A DNA stretch of 64,000 nucleotides. Origin: Micromonospora tulbaghiae. GTDB taxonomy: Bacteria; Actinomycetota; Actinomycetes; Mycobacteriales; Micromonosporaceae. The DNA lies in NCBI RefSeq assembly GCF_900091605.1, contig NZ_FMCQ01000009.1:1-64000 (forward strand), in the 5' to 3' direction. Numbering within the stretch: position 1 is the stretch's first letter; every line of letters begins with the position of its first letter. This document shows, in pieces, positions 34,286 through 43,648 of the stretch. The notes beneath the pieces are model-generated. The model was not told where the DNA came from and did no database searches. It worked only from the letters and a program-made list of their open reading frames with translations. Both the position numbers and the translations under genes were made by a program.

Positions 34286-35149
34286 TCAGCCCGCCCGCTC
34301 GGCCCGTTCGACCACGTTCGTCAGCAGCATCGCCCGGGTCATCGGACCGACGCCGCCGGGCATCGGCACCAGCTTGCCCGCGACCTCGGCCACCTCCGGG
34401 TCCACGTCGCCGGTGTAGCGGCCCTTGCCGTCCTCGCCGATGACCCGCGTGATGCCGACGTCGACCACCGTCGCACCCGGGTTGATCATGTCGGCGGTGA
34501 GCAGCCCGGGCACCCCGGCGGCGACGATGACGACGTCGGCGGCGCGGGTGTGGGCGGCCAGGTCGAGCGTGCCGGTGTGGCAGAGCGTCACGGTGGCGTT
34601 CTCGCTGCGCCGGGTCAGCAGCAGACCCAGCGGGCGGCCGACCGTGTTGCCCCGGCCGACGACAGCCACGTTCGCGCCGCGCAGCGGCACGTCGTGCCGG
34701 CGCAGCAGCTCCACGATGCCGCGCGGGGTGCAGGGCAACGGCGCGTCGTACCCGAGGACGAGCCGGCCCAGGTTGACCGGGTGCAGCCCGTCGGCGTCCT
34801 TGTCCGGGTCGATCGACTCCAGCGCGCGCTGGGTGTCGAGGTGCCCGGGGAGCGGGAGCTGGACGATGTAGCCGTGGCAGGCCGGGTCGGCGTTCAGCTC
34901 GGCGAGCGCCGCGTCGAGCTGCTCCTGGGTGGCGTCGGCCGGCAGCGTGACACGCAGCGAGGCGATGCCGACCTCGGCGCAGTCGCGGTGCTTGCCGTTG
35001 ACGTACGCCTGGGAGCCGGGGTCCTCGCCGACCAGCACCGTGCCGAGGCCGGGAGTGATGCCGCGCTCCGCGAGCGCCTTGACCCGGACCCGTAGCTCGT
35101 CCTTGATCTCCGCCGCGGTGGCCTTGCCGTCCAGGATCGTCGCCGTCAC
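34286..35149 (-). CDS. folD: Methylenetetrahydrofolate dehydrogenase/cyclohydrolase
   Basis: A 287-residue bifunctional enzyme of one-carbon metabolism. Family marks are AYVNGKHRDCAEVGI with the catalytic Lys, HGYIVQLPLPGHLD, the nucleotide-binding VVGRGNTVGRPLGLLLTRR, and the near-invariant C-terminal GDVDPEVAEVAGKLVPMPGGVGPMTRAMLL. It makes 10-formyl-tetrahydrofolate, the donor for the purN and purH steps encoded elsewhere in this block. The first NADP-loop residue is G where S is more usual (GRSN), a minor variation. Confidence 0.95.
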   Translation of the reverse strand: MTATILDGKATAAEIKDELRVRVKALAERGITPGLGTVLVGEDPGSQAYVNGKHRDCAEVGIASLRVTLPADATQEQLDAALAELNADPACHGYIVQLPLPGHLDTQRALESIDPDKDADGLHPVNLGRLVLGYDAPLPCTPRGIVELLRRHDVPLRGANVAVVGRGNTVGRPLGLLLTRRSENATVTLCHTGTLDLAAHTRAADVVIVAAGVPGLLTADMINPGATVVDVGITRVIGEDGKGRYTGDVDPEVAEVAGKLVPMPGGVGPMTRAMLLTNVVERAERAG

Positions 35150-35539
35150 GTCGTGATCGTCTCACGCCCCGGCCGGGCCCGGACGACGACGGCCGACGAT
35201 CACGCTGCGCAAGGTGCCCTAAATCACGGAGAGTGACCAGTCACTGTGACGCGGCCGCCCGGGAGCACCCGGACAGGCAGAGACCGGACAGACGGGCCAG
35301 GTGCCTCAGGTGCCCCCGACCACGCCCTGATCCGGCCAGCGACGACGAAGAAAAGGCCAGGAAGAGGCGGGGTTTAGCACGCACGCGCGGCAGCGACAAG
35401 GCTCGCTGAACACGATCTGTCATCAGTTGACCACGCACTAGTTGTCGATGGGCCGGATCGCGACCTACCGTTACCGCTCGTTGCGCAGAGTCACCCAGCG
35501 TCGGGACGGCAGCGCAGCGTGAGGAGATGAGGAGACTCC
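35150..35539. other. Intergenic region before the first peptide ABC operon
   Basis: About 390 bp without a convincing gene. It includes a GC-rich region rich in direct repeats near folD and a possible promoter for the binding-protein gene, TTGTCG (35442-35447), 18 bp, TACCGT (35466-35471), which would give a 5' UTR of about 60 nt. No riboswitch was recognised. Confidence 0.4.
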
Positions 35540-37138
35540 ATGCGTGTTCGTAGGCTCGCGGCCTGGGCCGCGCTCCCGCTCGCGGTGACACTGGGCCTGA
35601 CGGCCTGCGGCTCGGGCGGTGGCGGCGGCAGTGCCGACGACTCCGACGCGGCCGTGCGGATCGAGATCGCCGAGCCGCAGCACCTGGTGCCCACCAACAC
35701 CAACGAGACGAGCGGCTCCCAGGTCCTGTCGGCCCTGTTCAGCCCGCTCGTCGACTACGACGACGCGAACAAGCCGCACGAGGTGGCGGCCGAGAAGGTG
35801 ACGACGTCGGACAACAAGGTCTGGACGATCAAGCTGAAGCCCGGCTACACGTTCCACAACGGCGAGAAGGTCACCGCCGACAACTACATCGACGCCTGGA
35901 ACTACGGCGCCTACGCGCCCAACGGCCAGAACTCCAGCTACTTCTTCGAGAAGGTGGCCGGCTACGACGACCTGCAGGGCGAGAGCCCGAAGGCGACGAC
36001 GATGAGCGGCCTGAAGAAGGTCGACGACCTGACCTTCACCGTGACGCTCAGCCAGCCGTACGTGGACTTCAAGTCCATGCTCGGCTACACCGCCTTCTAC
36101 CCGCTGCCCAAGGCGGCCTTCTCCGCGCCGGGCGTGCTCGCCGAGGGCTACGAGCAGTCGCCGATCGGCCAGGGCCCGTTCAAGATGAAGGGCAACTGGC
36201 AGCACGACGCCAAGGTCGAGGTGGAGCGTTACGACGCGTTCCCGGGCCAGCAGCCCAAGGTCGGCGGCGTCGAGTTCCGCATCTACCAGCAGCCGACCGC
36301 CGCGTACGCGGACGTGCTGTCGGACAACCTCGACGTGATCAAGACGATCCCGACCGAGAACCTGTCGACCGCCGCGACCGACCTGGGCGACCGCTTCCAG
36401 CAGAGCCCGGCCTCGTCGCTGCAGGTGCTGGCCTTCCCGACGTTCCAGGAGGAGTTCAGCAAGCCCGAGGTGCGCAAGGCGATCTCGATGGCGATCGACC
36501 GGGACGAGATCACCAAGTCGATCTTCAAGGACTCGCAGCAGCCGGCCCGCTCGTTCGTCTCGCCGGTGGTCGCCGGCTACCGGGAGAACACCATCGGCAC
36601 CGCCGGCGCGTTCGACCCGGTCAAGGCCAAGGCCATGTACGAGGCCGCGGGCGGCCCGAAGAAGATCGAGCTGTCCTACAACGGCGACGGCGGCCACAAG
36701 GACTGGATCGACGCCACCTGCAACCAGCTCAAGGCCAACCTGGGCGTGGACTGCGTCGGCACCGCCGAGCCGAAGTTCGCGGACCTGCTGACCAAGCTCA
36801 AGCAGAAGCAGCCGGTCGGCCTGTTCCGGATGGGCTGGGTCATGGACTACCCGTCGATGGAGAACTACCTCGGCCCGCTGTACAGCACCACCGGCTCGTC
36901 GAACTACTACGGCTACAGCAACCCGGAGTTCGACAAGCTGCTCGCCGAGGGCGCCCGGGCGGCGACCGAGGACGAGGCGATCAAGAAGTACCAGGCGGCG
37001 GAGGACCTGCTCGCGCAGGACATGCCGGTGATCCCGCTGCGGTACGGGCAGAACAACTTCGGCCACTCGACCAAGGTCAAGAACGTCCACGTGGACCTCT
37101 TCGACCGGGTGGACCTGCTGAAGATCGAACGCGCCTGA
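35540..37138 (+). CDS. Peptide/oligopeptide ABC transporter substrate-binding lipoprotein
   Basis: A 532-residue solute-binding protein (family 5). The signal peptide ends in the lipobox LTACGSG, so the mature protein is anchored outside the membrane. Family phrases are HLVPTNTNETSGSQVLSALF, WTIKLKPGYTFHNGEKVTADNYIDAWNYGA and KAISMAIDRDEI. It delivers peptides to the permease pair encoded downstream. A GAGGAG site precedes ATG 35540. A hairpin at 37151-37183 separates it from the permease genes and could give it higher expression. Confidence 0.9.
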   Translation: MRVRRLAAWAALPLAVTLGLTACGSGGGGGSADDSDAAVRIEIAEPQHLVPTNTNETSGSQVLSALFSPLVDYDDANKPHEVAAEKVTTSDNKVWTIKLKPGYTFHNGEKVTADNYIDAWNYGAYAPNGQNSSYFFEKVAGYDDLQGESPKATTMSGLKKVDDLTFTVTLSQPYVDFKSMLGYTAFYPLPKAAFSAPGVLAEGYEQSPIGQGPFKMKGNWQHDAKVEVERYDAFPGQQPKVGGVEFRIYQQPTAAYADVLSDNLDVIKTIPTENLSTAATDLGDRFQQSPASSLQVLAFPTFQEEFSKPEVRKAISMAIDRDEITKSIFKDSQQPARSFVSPVVAGYRENTIGTAGAFDPVKAKAMYEAAGGPKKIELSYNGDGGHKDWIDATCNQLKANLGVDCVGTAEPKFADLLTKLKQKQPVGLFRMGWVMDYPSMENYLGPLYSTTGSSNYYGYSNPEFDKLLAEGARAATEDEAIKKYQAAEDLLAQDMPVIPLRYGQNNFGHSTKVKNVHVDLFDRVDLLKIERA

Positions 37139-37150
37139 CACCCCGCTGAC

Positions 37151-37183
37151 GGGCCGGGCCACCCCCACCGGGTGGCCCGGCCC
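37151..37183 (+). terminator. Hairpin between binding protein and permease genes
   Basis: A 14-bp stem GGGCCGGGCCACCC / GGGTGGCCCGGCCC with a 5-nt loop, 12 bp after the binding-protein stop. Probably a partial terminator within the operon. The second peptide operon has a hairpin at the same place. Confidence 0.7.
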
Positions 37184-37227
37184 TCGCATCGGCACACCAT
37201 TCGCCCGGTTTCGGCAGACTTGCCAGC

Positions 37228-38166
37228 ATGCTCCGGTTCATCCTGCGGCGACTGCTCCAGATGGTCCTCGCCTTCTTCGGGACCACTCTGATCGTCTACG
37301 CGCTGATGTTCGCCGGGCAGGGCGATCCGATCCAGGCCCTCGCCGGGGAGCGGCCGGTGACCGCCGCGCAGCGGGCCTACCTGACCGAGAAGTACCACCT
37401 GGACGCGACAGGCGTCGGCGGCTTCTTCTACCGCTACTTCGACTATCTGGGCGGCCTGGTCCGGGGCGACCTCGGGCAGTCGCTGACCGGGCGGCAGATC
37501 AGCGACATCCTCGCCGCCGCCTGGCCGGTCACCGTGAAGCTCGCCGTGATCGCGATGGCCGTGACGGTGATCTTCGGGGTGACCTCGGGCGTGATCGCGG
37601 CGATCCGGCGCTCCGGCGTGTTCGACCACGCCACGCTCGTGCTCACGCTGCTGGTGCTCGGCATCCCCACGATCGTGCTGGCCCCGCTGGCCCAGTACTT
37701 CCTCGGTGTCCGGTGGCCGGTCTTCCCGCCCACCGCCGGAGCCCAGCCGTCCTTCTACGCGCTGCTGCTGCCCGGAATCGTGCTCGGCTCGCTGTCCCTG
37801 GCCACCGCGCTGCGGCTGACGCGTACCTCGGTGACCGAGAACCTGCGCGCCGACTACGTCCGGACCGCCCGCTCCAAGGGCCTGCGGCGACGCCGGATCG
37901 TCGGCGTGCACGTGCTGCGCAACTCGCTCATCCCGGTGGTCACCTTCCTCGGCGTCGAGCTGGGCAACCTGATGGGCGGCGCGATCATCACCGAGGGCGT
38001 GTTCAACGTCCCGGGCGTCGGCTTCAACCTGTTCCGCGGCATCCGCACCGAGGACGGCCCACTGGTGGTCGGCATCGTCAGCGTGCTCGTCGTGGTCTAC
38101 CTGCTGTCCAACCTGGTGGTGGACGTGCTCTACGCCGTACTCGACCCGAGGATCCGCTATGAGTGA
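37228..38166 (+). CDS. Peptide ABC transporter permease (DppB-like)
   Basis: A 312-residue inner-membrane protein with six helices, beginning MLRFILRRLLQMVLAFFGTTLIVYAL. The conserved EAA-type loop is TARSKGLRRRRIVGVHVLRNSLIPVVTFLG, and TEGVFNVPGVGFNLFRGI follows. It forms the translocation path with the DppC-like subunit. Its last codons overlap the start of that gene (ATGAGTGA), the ancestral tight arrangement that differs in the second operon. Confidence 0.92.
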   Translation: MLRFILRRLLQMVLAFFGTTLIVYALMFAGQGDPIQALAGERPVTAAQRAYLTEKYHLDATGVGGFFYRYFDYLGGLVRGDLGQSLTGRQISDILAAAWPVTVKLAVIAMAVTVIFGVTSGVIAAIRRSGVFDHATLVLTLLVLGIPTIVLAPLAQYFLGVRWPVFPPTAGAQPSFYALLLPGIVLGSLSLATALRLTRTSVTENLRADYVRTARSKGLRRRRIVGVHVLRNSLIPVVTFLGVELGNLMGGAIITEGVFNVPGVGFNLFRGIRTEDGPLVVGIVSVLVVVYLLSNLVVDVLYAVLDPRIRYE

Positions 38167-39115
38167 CTTCGAGACGGTGGCGGCCACGGAGAACCAGGCC
38201 GCGCGGCGCGGCGTCTCCGGCGAGCCGGGCACACCCGGCCGGGCCGGGCGGCCGGACCGGGCCCGCAGCCTGGCCGGTGACGCCTGGCGGGACCTGCGCC
38301 GCAACCCGGTCTTCTGGATCAGCCTGCTCCTGGTGGTGCTGGTCGCCGCGATGGCAGTGGCGCCCGGGCTGTTCGCCGCCAACGACCCGCGCGACTGCGT
38401 GCTGTCGCGGCAGCACGCCGGGCCGTCCGGCGGGGCGATCTTCGGGTACGACTTCCAGGGCTGCGACACGTTCGCCCGCGCGGTCTACGGCGCCCGTGCC
38501 TCGCTGCTCGTCGGCGCGCTCTCCGCGCTGATCACCGGCGTGATCGCGCTAGTCGTCGGCATGCTCGCCGGCTACTTCGGCGGGTGGGTCGACGCGGTGC
38601 TGTCCCGGGTGATCGACATCGTGCTCGGCATCCCGCTGCTGCTGGCCGCGATCGTCCTGCTCAAGCGCGTCAGCACCAGCGGCGACACGGTACGGCTGTT
38701 CGCGGTGATCCTCGTCCTGGCGCTGCTCGGGTGGACCACGGCGGCCCGGGTGGTCCGCTCCTCGGTGATCACCGCCCGGGAGCAGGACTACGTGGCAGCC
38801 GCCCGGATGCTCGGGGCCGGCAACGGCCGGATCATGTGGCGGCACATCCTGCCGAACGCGCTCGCCCCGGCCATCGTGGTGCTCACCATCGCGCTCGGGT
38901 CGTTCATCGCGGCCGAGGCGACGCTGAGCTTCCTCGGCATCGGCCTGAAGGCGCCGACCATCTCCTGGGGCATCGACATCGACGCCGGCCGGGTGCACAT
39001 GCGGGAGTCGGCGACGCCGCTGATCGTGCCGTCGACGTTCCTCGCCCTGACCGTGCTCGCCTTCATCATGCTCGGCGACGCGATCCGCGACGCCTTCGAC
39101 CCGAAGCTGCGGTGA
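38159..39115 (+). CDS. Peptide ABC transporter permease (DppC-like)
   Basis: A 318-residue permease with a cytoplasmic N-terminal extension, then six helices. The conserved parts are DAWRDLRRNPVFWISLLLVVLVAAMAVAPGLF, GYDFQGCDTFARAVYGARASLLVG, and AARMLGAGNGRIMWRHILPNALAPAIV. It pairs with DppB. A 66-bp stretch with a GCGAGCG-type repeat separates it from the ATPase gene. Confidence 0.92.
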   Translation: MSDFETVAATENQAARRGVSGEPGTPGRAGRPDRARSLAGDAWRDLRRNPVFWISLLLVVLVAAMAVAPGLFAANDPRDCVLSRQHAGPSGGAIFGYDFQGCDTFARAVYGARASLLVGALSALITGVIALVVGMLAGYFGGWVDAVLSRVIDIVLGIPLLLAAIVLLKRVSTSGDTVRLFAVILVLALLGWTTAARVVRSSVITAREQDYVAAARMLGAGNGRIMWRHILPNALAPAIVVLTIALGSFIAAEATLSFLGIGLKAPTISWGIDIDAGRVHMRESATPLIVPSTFLALTVLAFIMLGDAIRDAFDPKLR

Positions 39116-39180
39116 CCCGTGCGAGCGCGAGGAGTGAGCGCAGCGAGCCCCGCAGTCGCGAGCGAGAGGCAGGCACAGCC
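39116..39180. repeat. GCGAGCG-rich extragenic repeat
   Basis: A 65-bp spacer between permease and ATPase genes, made of interleaved GCGAGCG, GAGTGAGCGCAGCGAGC and CGCGAGCGAGAG units. It looks like a short dispersed extragenic repeat. The 83-bp insert at 60542-60634 in the other peptide operon has a similar GAGCGCAACGAGG composition. Confidence 0.4.
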
Positions 39181-40218
39181 ATGACGCAGAACGCGGTCCG
39201 GCCCACGCCGGCCTCACCCACCCCGCCCGGCGGGCACCTGCTGGAGGTACGGGACCTGCACGTCGAGTTCCGTACCCGGGAGGGCGTGGCCCGGGTGATC
39301 AACGGGGTGACGTACCACCTGGACGCCGGCGAGACGCTCGCGGTGCTGGGTGAGTCCGGCTCCGGCAAGTCCGTCACCGCCCAGGCGATCATGGGCATCC
39401 TGGACACCCCGCCCGCGTACGTGCGCGCCGGGCAGATCCTCTACCAGGGGCGGGACCTGCTCACCAGGCCGGAGGAGGAACGCCGGCAGATACGCGGCGC
39501 CGAGATCGCGATGATCTTCCAGGACGCGCTGTCGGCGTTGAACCCGGTCTTTTCGGTCGGCTGGCAGATCGGCGAGTCGCTACGCGAGCGGGCCGGGATG
39601 TCGCGCGCCGACGCGCGCAAGCGCAGTGTCGAGCTGATGGACCTGGTCCGGATCCCGGCCGCGGCGAAGCGGCTCGGCGACTACCCGCACCAGTTCTCCG
39701 GCGGCATGCGGCAACGCGTCATGATCGCCATGGCGCTGGCGCTGGACCCGAAGGTGCTGATCGCCGACGAGCCCACCACCGCGCTGGACGTCACGGTGCA
39801 GGCGCAGATCATGGACCTGCTGGCCGACCTGCGCCGGGACCTCGGCATGGCGCTCGTCCTGATCACCCACGACCTGGGCGTGGTCGCGGGTGTGGCGGAC
39901 CGGATCGCGGTCATGTACGCGGGCCGGATCGTCGAGCACGCCGACGTGCACGCGCTGTACCGGGCGCCGGCCCACCCGTACACGAAGGGGTTGCTGGAGT
40001 CGATCCCGCGACTGGACGTGCGCGGGCAGGCGCTGTCCAGCATCCGCGGGCTGCCGCCGAACCTGATGGCGATCCCGTCCGGCTGCCCGTTCCACCCCCG
40101 GTGCCCGTACGTCCAGCAGGTCTGTGTGGACGAGGTGCCGCACGACCTGGTGCTCGGCGACGGGCGGACCAGCGCGTGCCACTTCGCCCAGGAGGTGCAC
40201 GATGACCGCGACGGCTGA
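39181..40218 (+). CDS. Peptide ABC transporter ATP-binding protein (DppD-like)
   Basis: A 345-residue ATPase with Walker A GESGSGKSV, signature FSGGMRQRVMIAMALALDPKVLIADEPTTALD, and H-loop THDLGVV. The C-terminal oligopeptide-transporter domain holds the conserved cysteines of CPFHPRCPYVQQVC, which can bind an iron-sulfur cluster in some family members. It overlaps the following ATPase gene. Both energise the DppBC permease. Confidence 0.92.
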   Translation: MTQNAVRPTPASPTPPGGHLLEVRDLHVEFRTREGVARVINGVTYHLDAGETLAVLGESGSGKSVTAQAIMGILDTPPAYVRAGQILYQGRDLLTRPEEERRQIRGAEIAMIFQDALSALNPVFSVGWQIGESLRERAGMSRADARKRSVELMDLVRIPAAAKRLGDYPHQFSGGMRQRVMIAMALALDPKVLIADEPTTALDVTVQAQIMDLLADLRRDLGMALVLITHDLGVVAGVADRIAVMYAGRIVEHADVHALYRAPAHPYTKGLLESIPRLDVRGQALSSIRGLPPNLMAIPSGCPFHPRCPYVQQVCVDEVPHDLVLGDGRTSACHFAQEVHDDRDG

Positions 40219-41230
40219 ACCCGCCAAGGTGCGCGGCGAGACGATCCTCGCCGTCGACCAGTTGGTCAAGCACTTCCCGATCAGCCAGGGCGTGCTGTTC
40301 AAGAAGACCATCGGCCAGGTCAAGGCCGTCGACGGCGTCTCGTTCGAGCTGCGGCGCGGCGAGACGCTCGGCGTGGTGGGCGAGTCCGGCTGCGGCAAGT
40401 CCACACTGGCCCGGCTGCTCATGCGCCTGGAGACGCCCACCGCCGGGCGGGTCACGCTGGAGGGGCGCGACCTGCTCCGGGCCACCGGGGCGGACCTGCG
40501 CCGGCTGCGCCGGAACATGCAGATGGTGATGCAGGACCCGTACACCTCGCTGAACCCGCGGATGACCGTCGGCGACATCATCGGCGAGCCGTTCGAGATC
40601 CACCCGGAGGTCGCCCCGAAGCGCAGCCGGCGGCAGCGGGTGCAGGAGCTGCTGGACGTGGTCGGGCTCAACCCGGAGCACCTCAACCGCTACCCGCACC
40701 AGTTCTCCGGCGGCCAGCGGCAACGCATCGGCATCGCCCGGGCGCTCGCGCTGCGGCCCGAGATCATCGTCTGCGACGAGCCGGTGTCGGCCCTGGACGT
40801 GTCGATCCAGGCCCAGGTGATCAACCTGCTGGAACAGCTCCAGGACGAGCTGGGGCTGTCGTACATCTTCATCGCGCACGACCTGTCGGTGGTGCGGCAC
40901 ATCTCCGACCGGGTGGCGGTGATGTACCTGGGCCGGATCGTGGAGATCGGCACCGAGGAGCAGATCTACCAGCGCGCGACCCACCCGTACACCCAGGCGC
41001 TGCTGTCGGCGGTGCCGGTGCCCGACCCGGAGGCCCGCGACCGGCGGACCATCATCCGGCTCACCGGCGACGTGCCCAGCCCGGCCGAGCCGCCGTCCGG
41101 CTGCCACTTCCGGACCCGCTGCTGGAAGGCCGAGGAGGTCTGCGCGACGCAGGACCCGCTGGCGGTGCCCCGCGCGGCGGACCCGCACCCCAGCGCCTGC
41201 CACTTCGCCGAGGTGCGCACCGAGGTGTGA
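40202..41230 (+). CDS. Peptide ABC transporter ATP-binding protein (DppF-like)
   Basis: A 342-residue ATPase with Walker A GESGCGKST, signature FSGGQRQRIGIARALALRPEIIVCDEPVSALD, H-loop AHDLSVV and C-terminal CHFRTRCWKAEEVC. ATG 40202 overlaps the previous gene by 17 bp. It is very similar to the DppF-like protein of the second operon (57505-58521), which indicates recent common origin. A terminator follows. Confidence 0.92.
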   Translation: MTATAEPAKVRGETILAVDQLVKHFPISQGVLFKKTIGQVKAVDGVSFELRRGETLGVVGESGCGKSTLARLLMRLETPTAGRVTLEGRDLLRATGADLRRLRRNMQMVMQDPYTSLNPRMTVGDIIGEPFEIHPEVAPKRSRRQRVQELLDVVGLNPEHLNRYPHQFSGGQRQRIGIARALALRPEIIVCDEPVSALDVSIQAQVINLLEQLQDELGLSYIFIAHDLSVVRHISDRVAVMYLGRIVEIGTEEQIYQRATHPYTQALLSAVPVPDPEARDRRTIIRLTGDVPSPAEPPSGCHFRTRCWKAEEVCATQDPLAVPRAADPHPSACHFAEVRTEV

Positions 41231-41237
41231 CGACGAA

Positions 41238-41271
41238 GGCCCCGTCCCCCGGAGGAAGAGGGGGCGGGGCC
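41238..41271 (+). terminator. Terminator of the first peptide ABC operon
   Basis: Stem GGCCCCGTCCCCC / GGGGGCGGGGCC with one bulge and a 9-nt loop, 8 bp after the last stop. Confidence 0.7.
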
Positions 41272-41370
41272 TCCGATGCGGGCACGCGTGCGGAAGGCGG
41301 ACCCGGGACGAACCCGAGGCGGACCGGCGGCGTGAGGCGCGCCGCCGTACCGGTGGACGGCAGCTCGCGG

Positions 41371-41400
41371 CGGAACCGCCGGGTCGACGCGGCGGTTCCG
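41371..41400 (-). terminator. Hairpin behind the secreted Ala/Pro-rich protein gene
   Basis: A 10-bp stem CGGAACCGCC / GGCGGTTCCG with a 10-nt loop. The rest of 41272-41449 holds GC-rich sequence without a credible gene. Confidence 0.5.
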
Positions 41401-41449
41401 GTGCGGCGCGAGCGCGGCGTCCCGGTGCGGGCTGCGGGTTCGGTGCGGC

Positions 41450-41929
41450 TCAGGCGGCCGGCGGGGCGCGCGCGGCGAGCGGGCCGCGCGGCGGCAGCGG
41501 CACGACCGGCGGCCGGGGCGCGGGCACGACGGGCTCCGGCACGGCCGGGCCGGCCACGCGCGGGAGCGCGACCGGGACCAGGTCGTCCGGCCCGTCGGCG
41601 TAACCGAGGCCGCCGCCGTGGTGGTGCCAGGGCCCGGCGGCAAACTCCGACCAGGAGGTTTCGGGGTACGCGGCACGCAGCGCGACCGGGCTCGCTCCGC
41701 TCGCCGAGGCGGCGGTCGCAGCGGGCGGCGCGGCGGCGAGCGATCCGGCGGGTGGTGCGGCGGCGTCGGGAGCGGGCGGCGCGGCGGCGGCGAGCGCTTC
41801 GACGACCGCGGCGGCCGGCGCGGTGGCTGCGGGTGCGGGTGCGGGTGCGGGTGCGGCAGCCGATCCCAGTCCGGCCAGGACGAACGCCAGCGTGACGACG
41901 ACGGCGGTCAACCGGTCGCGAACGCGCAT
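41450..41929 (-). CDS. Secreted Ala/Pro-rich protein, unknown function
   Basis: A 159-residue protein from ATG 41929, with signal peptide MRVRDRLTAVVVTLAFVLAGLG followed by an Ala-Ala-rich cleavage region. The mature part starts with alternating Ala/Pro blocks (APAPAPAAT), then a less biased segment YPETSWSEFAAGPWHHHGGGLGYADGP, and ends with another Pro-rich stretch. The internal WHHHGGG could bind metal, but no family is recognised. Strong compositional bias means that the call as a gene rests on the signal peptide and the start position. Confidence 0.5.
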   Translation of the reverse strand: MRVRDRLTAVVVTLAFVLAGLGSAAAPAPAPAPAATAPAAAVVEALAAAAPPAPDAAAPPAGSLAAAPPAATAASASGASPVALRAAYPETSWSEFAAGPWHHHGGGLGYADGPDDLVPVALPRVAGPAVPEPVVPAPRPPVVPLPPRGPLAARAPPAA

Positions 41930-42018
41930 GGCACACCTGCCGGGCTCACAGACAGCGGAGACGGTCGATCGTCGCCGCGCACACGCTAGCAACCGCCTCC
42001 GGCGGCAGGCAACGGCAC

Positions 42019-42066
42019 GGCGTCCGGGTGCGTCCGCCGTGTGGACGGCTGACGCACCCGGACGCC
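42019..42066 (-). terminator. Terminator behind purH
   Basis: A perfect 16-bp stem GGCGTCCGGGTGCGTC / GACGCACCCGGACGCC with a 16-nt loop, 7 bp past the purH stop. Confidence 0.8.
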
Positions 42067-42073
42067 GGACCGG

Positions 42074-43648
42074 TCAGTGGAAGAAGTGCCGGGTGCCGGT
42101 GAGGTACATGGTCACGCCGGCCGCCTTGCAGGCCGCGATGGTCTCCTCGTCCCGGATCGAGCCGCCCGGCTGGACGATCGCCCGCACCCCGGCGTCGATG
42201 AGGATCTGCGGGCCGTCGGCGAACGGGAAGAACGCGTCCGAGGCGCAGACCGCGCCGCGGGCCCGCTCGTCACCGGCCCGGCTGACCGCCAGCCGCGCCG
42301 AGTCCACCCGGTTGACCTGGCCCATGCCGACGCCGACTGTGGCGCCGTCGCGGGCCAGCAGGATCGCATTGCTCTTGACCGCGCGTACCGCCCGCCAGGC
42401 GAACGCCAGGTCGCGCAGGGTCGCCTCGTCGGCCGGGTCGCCGGTGGCGAGCGTCCACCCGGACGGGTCGTCGCCGGGCGCGTCGACGGCGTCCCGCATC
42501 TGCACCAGCACGCCGCCGCTGACCTGCCGCCACTCGGCCGGCCGGGTGGCGAACGCGGGCGCCCGCAGCAGCCGGATGTTCTTCTTGGCCCGCAGCACCT
42601 CCAGCGCGCCCTCGTCGAAGCCCGGCGCCACGAGCACCTCGGTGAAGATCTCCGCGACCTGACCGGCCAGCTCCACGCTCACCGGCTGGTTCACCGCGAT
42701 CACGCCGCCGAACGCGGAGACCGGGTCGCAGGCGTGCGCCTTGCGGTGCGCCTCGGCCACGTCCGCGCCGACCGCGATGCCGCACGGGTTGGCGTGCTTG
42801 ATGATCGCCACCGCCGGCTGGTCCGGGAAGTCGTTCGCGGCCCGCCAGGCGGCGTCCGCGTCGACGTAGTTGTTGTAGGACATCTCCTTGCCGTGCAACT
42901 GCTCGGCCTGGGCCAGCCCGGCCGGCGCGCCCGGGTCGGTGTAGAGCGCCGCCGCCTGGTGCGGGTTCTCGCCGTACCGCAGCACGGCCTGGCGGCGCAG
43001 CGCCAGGCCGGCGAACTGCGGCCAGCCGTCCTCGGCCGGTGCCACAGTGGTGGCGAACCAGTCGGCCACCGCCACGTCGTAGTCGGCGATGTCGGCGAAG
43101 GCCCGGGCGGCGAGCGCCCGGCGCTGGACGACAGTGAAACCGCCGTCGGCGAGCGCCGCCCGCACCGCCGGGTACGCGGCCGGGTCGGTCACCACCGCCA
43201 CCGAGGCGTGGTTCTTCGCCGCGGCACGCACCATCGCCGGACCGCCGATGTCGATCTGCTCCACGCACTCGTCGGCGTCGGCGCCGGAGGCAACAGTGGC
43301 CTGGAACGGATAGAGGTTGGAGACCAGCAGGTCGATACCGGCGATGCCGTGCTCGTCGAGCTGGGCGGCGTGCGCGTCCTTGCGCAGGTCGGCGAGGAGG
43401 CCGCCGTGGATCTTCGGGTGCAGCGTCTTGACCCGCCCGTCGAGGATCTCCGGGAAGCCGGTGACCTGCTCGACCGGCGTCACCGGCACCCCGGCGCCGG
43501 AGATCGTCGACGCGGTGCTCCCGGTCGACACGATCTCCACACCGGCCTCGTGCAGGGCGCGGGCCAGCTCGGCCAGGCCGGTCTTGTCGTAGACGCTGAC
43601 CAGCGCGCGCCGGATCGGGCGGCGGCCGGCGTCCTCAGTGGCGTTCAC
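42074..43648 (-). CDS. purH: Bifunctional AICAR transformylase/IMP cyclohydrolase
   Basis: A 524-residue enzyme for the last two steps of IMP synthesis. The N-terminal IMP cyclohydrolase (MGS-like) domain begins RRALVSVYDKTGLAELARALHEAGVEIVSTGSTA and holds DGRVKTLHPKIHGGLL. The C-terminal transformylase domain has the active-site KHANPCGIAVG and the final SDAFFPFADGPQ and QPGGSIRDEE motifs. The GTG at 43648 overlaps purN by 4 bp (GTGA), so purN and purH are coupled. The frame extends upstream of this start, but those codons belong to the purN end. Confidence 0.95.
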   Translation of the reverse strand: MNATEDAGRRPIRRALVSVYDKTGLAELARALHEAGVEIVSTGSTASTISGAGVPVTPVEQVTGFPEILDGRVKTLHPKIHGGLLADLRKDAHAAQLDEHGIAGIDLLVSNLYPFQATVASGADADECVEQIDIGGPAMVRAAAKNHASVAVVTDPAAYPAVRAALADGGFTVVQRRALAARAFADIADYDVAVADWFATTVAPAEDGWPQFAGLALRRQAVLRYGENPHQAAALYTDPGAPAGLAQAEQLHGKEMSYNNYVDADAAWRAANDFPDQPAVAIIKHANPCGIAVGADVAEAHRKAHACDPVSAFGGVIAVNQPVSVELAGQVAEIFTEVLVAPGFDEGALEVLRAKKNIRLLRAPAFATRPAEWRQVSGGVLVQMRDAVDAPGDDPSGWTLATGDPADEATLRDLAFAWRAVRAVKSNAILLARDGATVGVGMGQVNRVDSARLAVSRAGDERARGAVCASDAFFPFADGPQILIDAGVRAIVQPGGSIRDEETIAACKAAGVTMYLTGTRHFFH

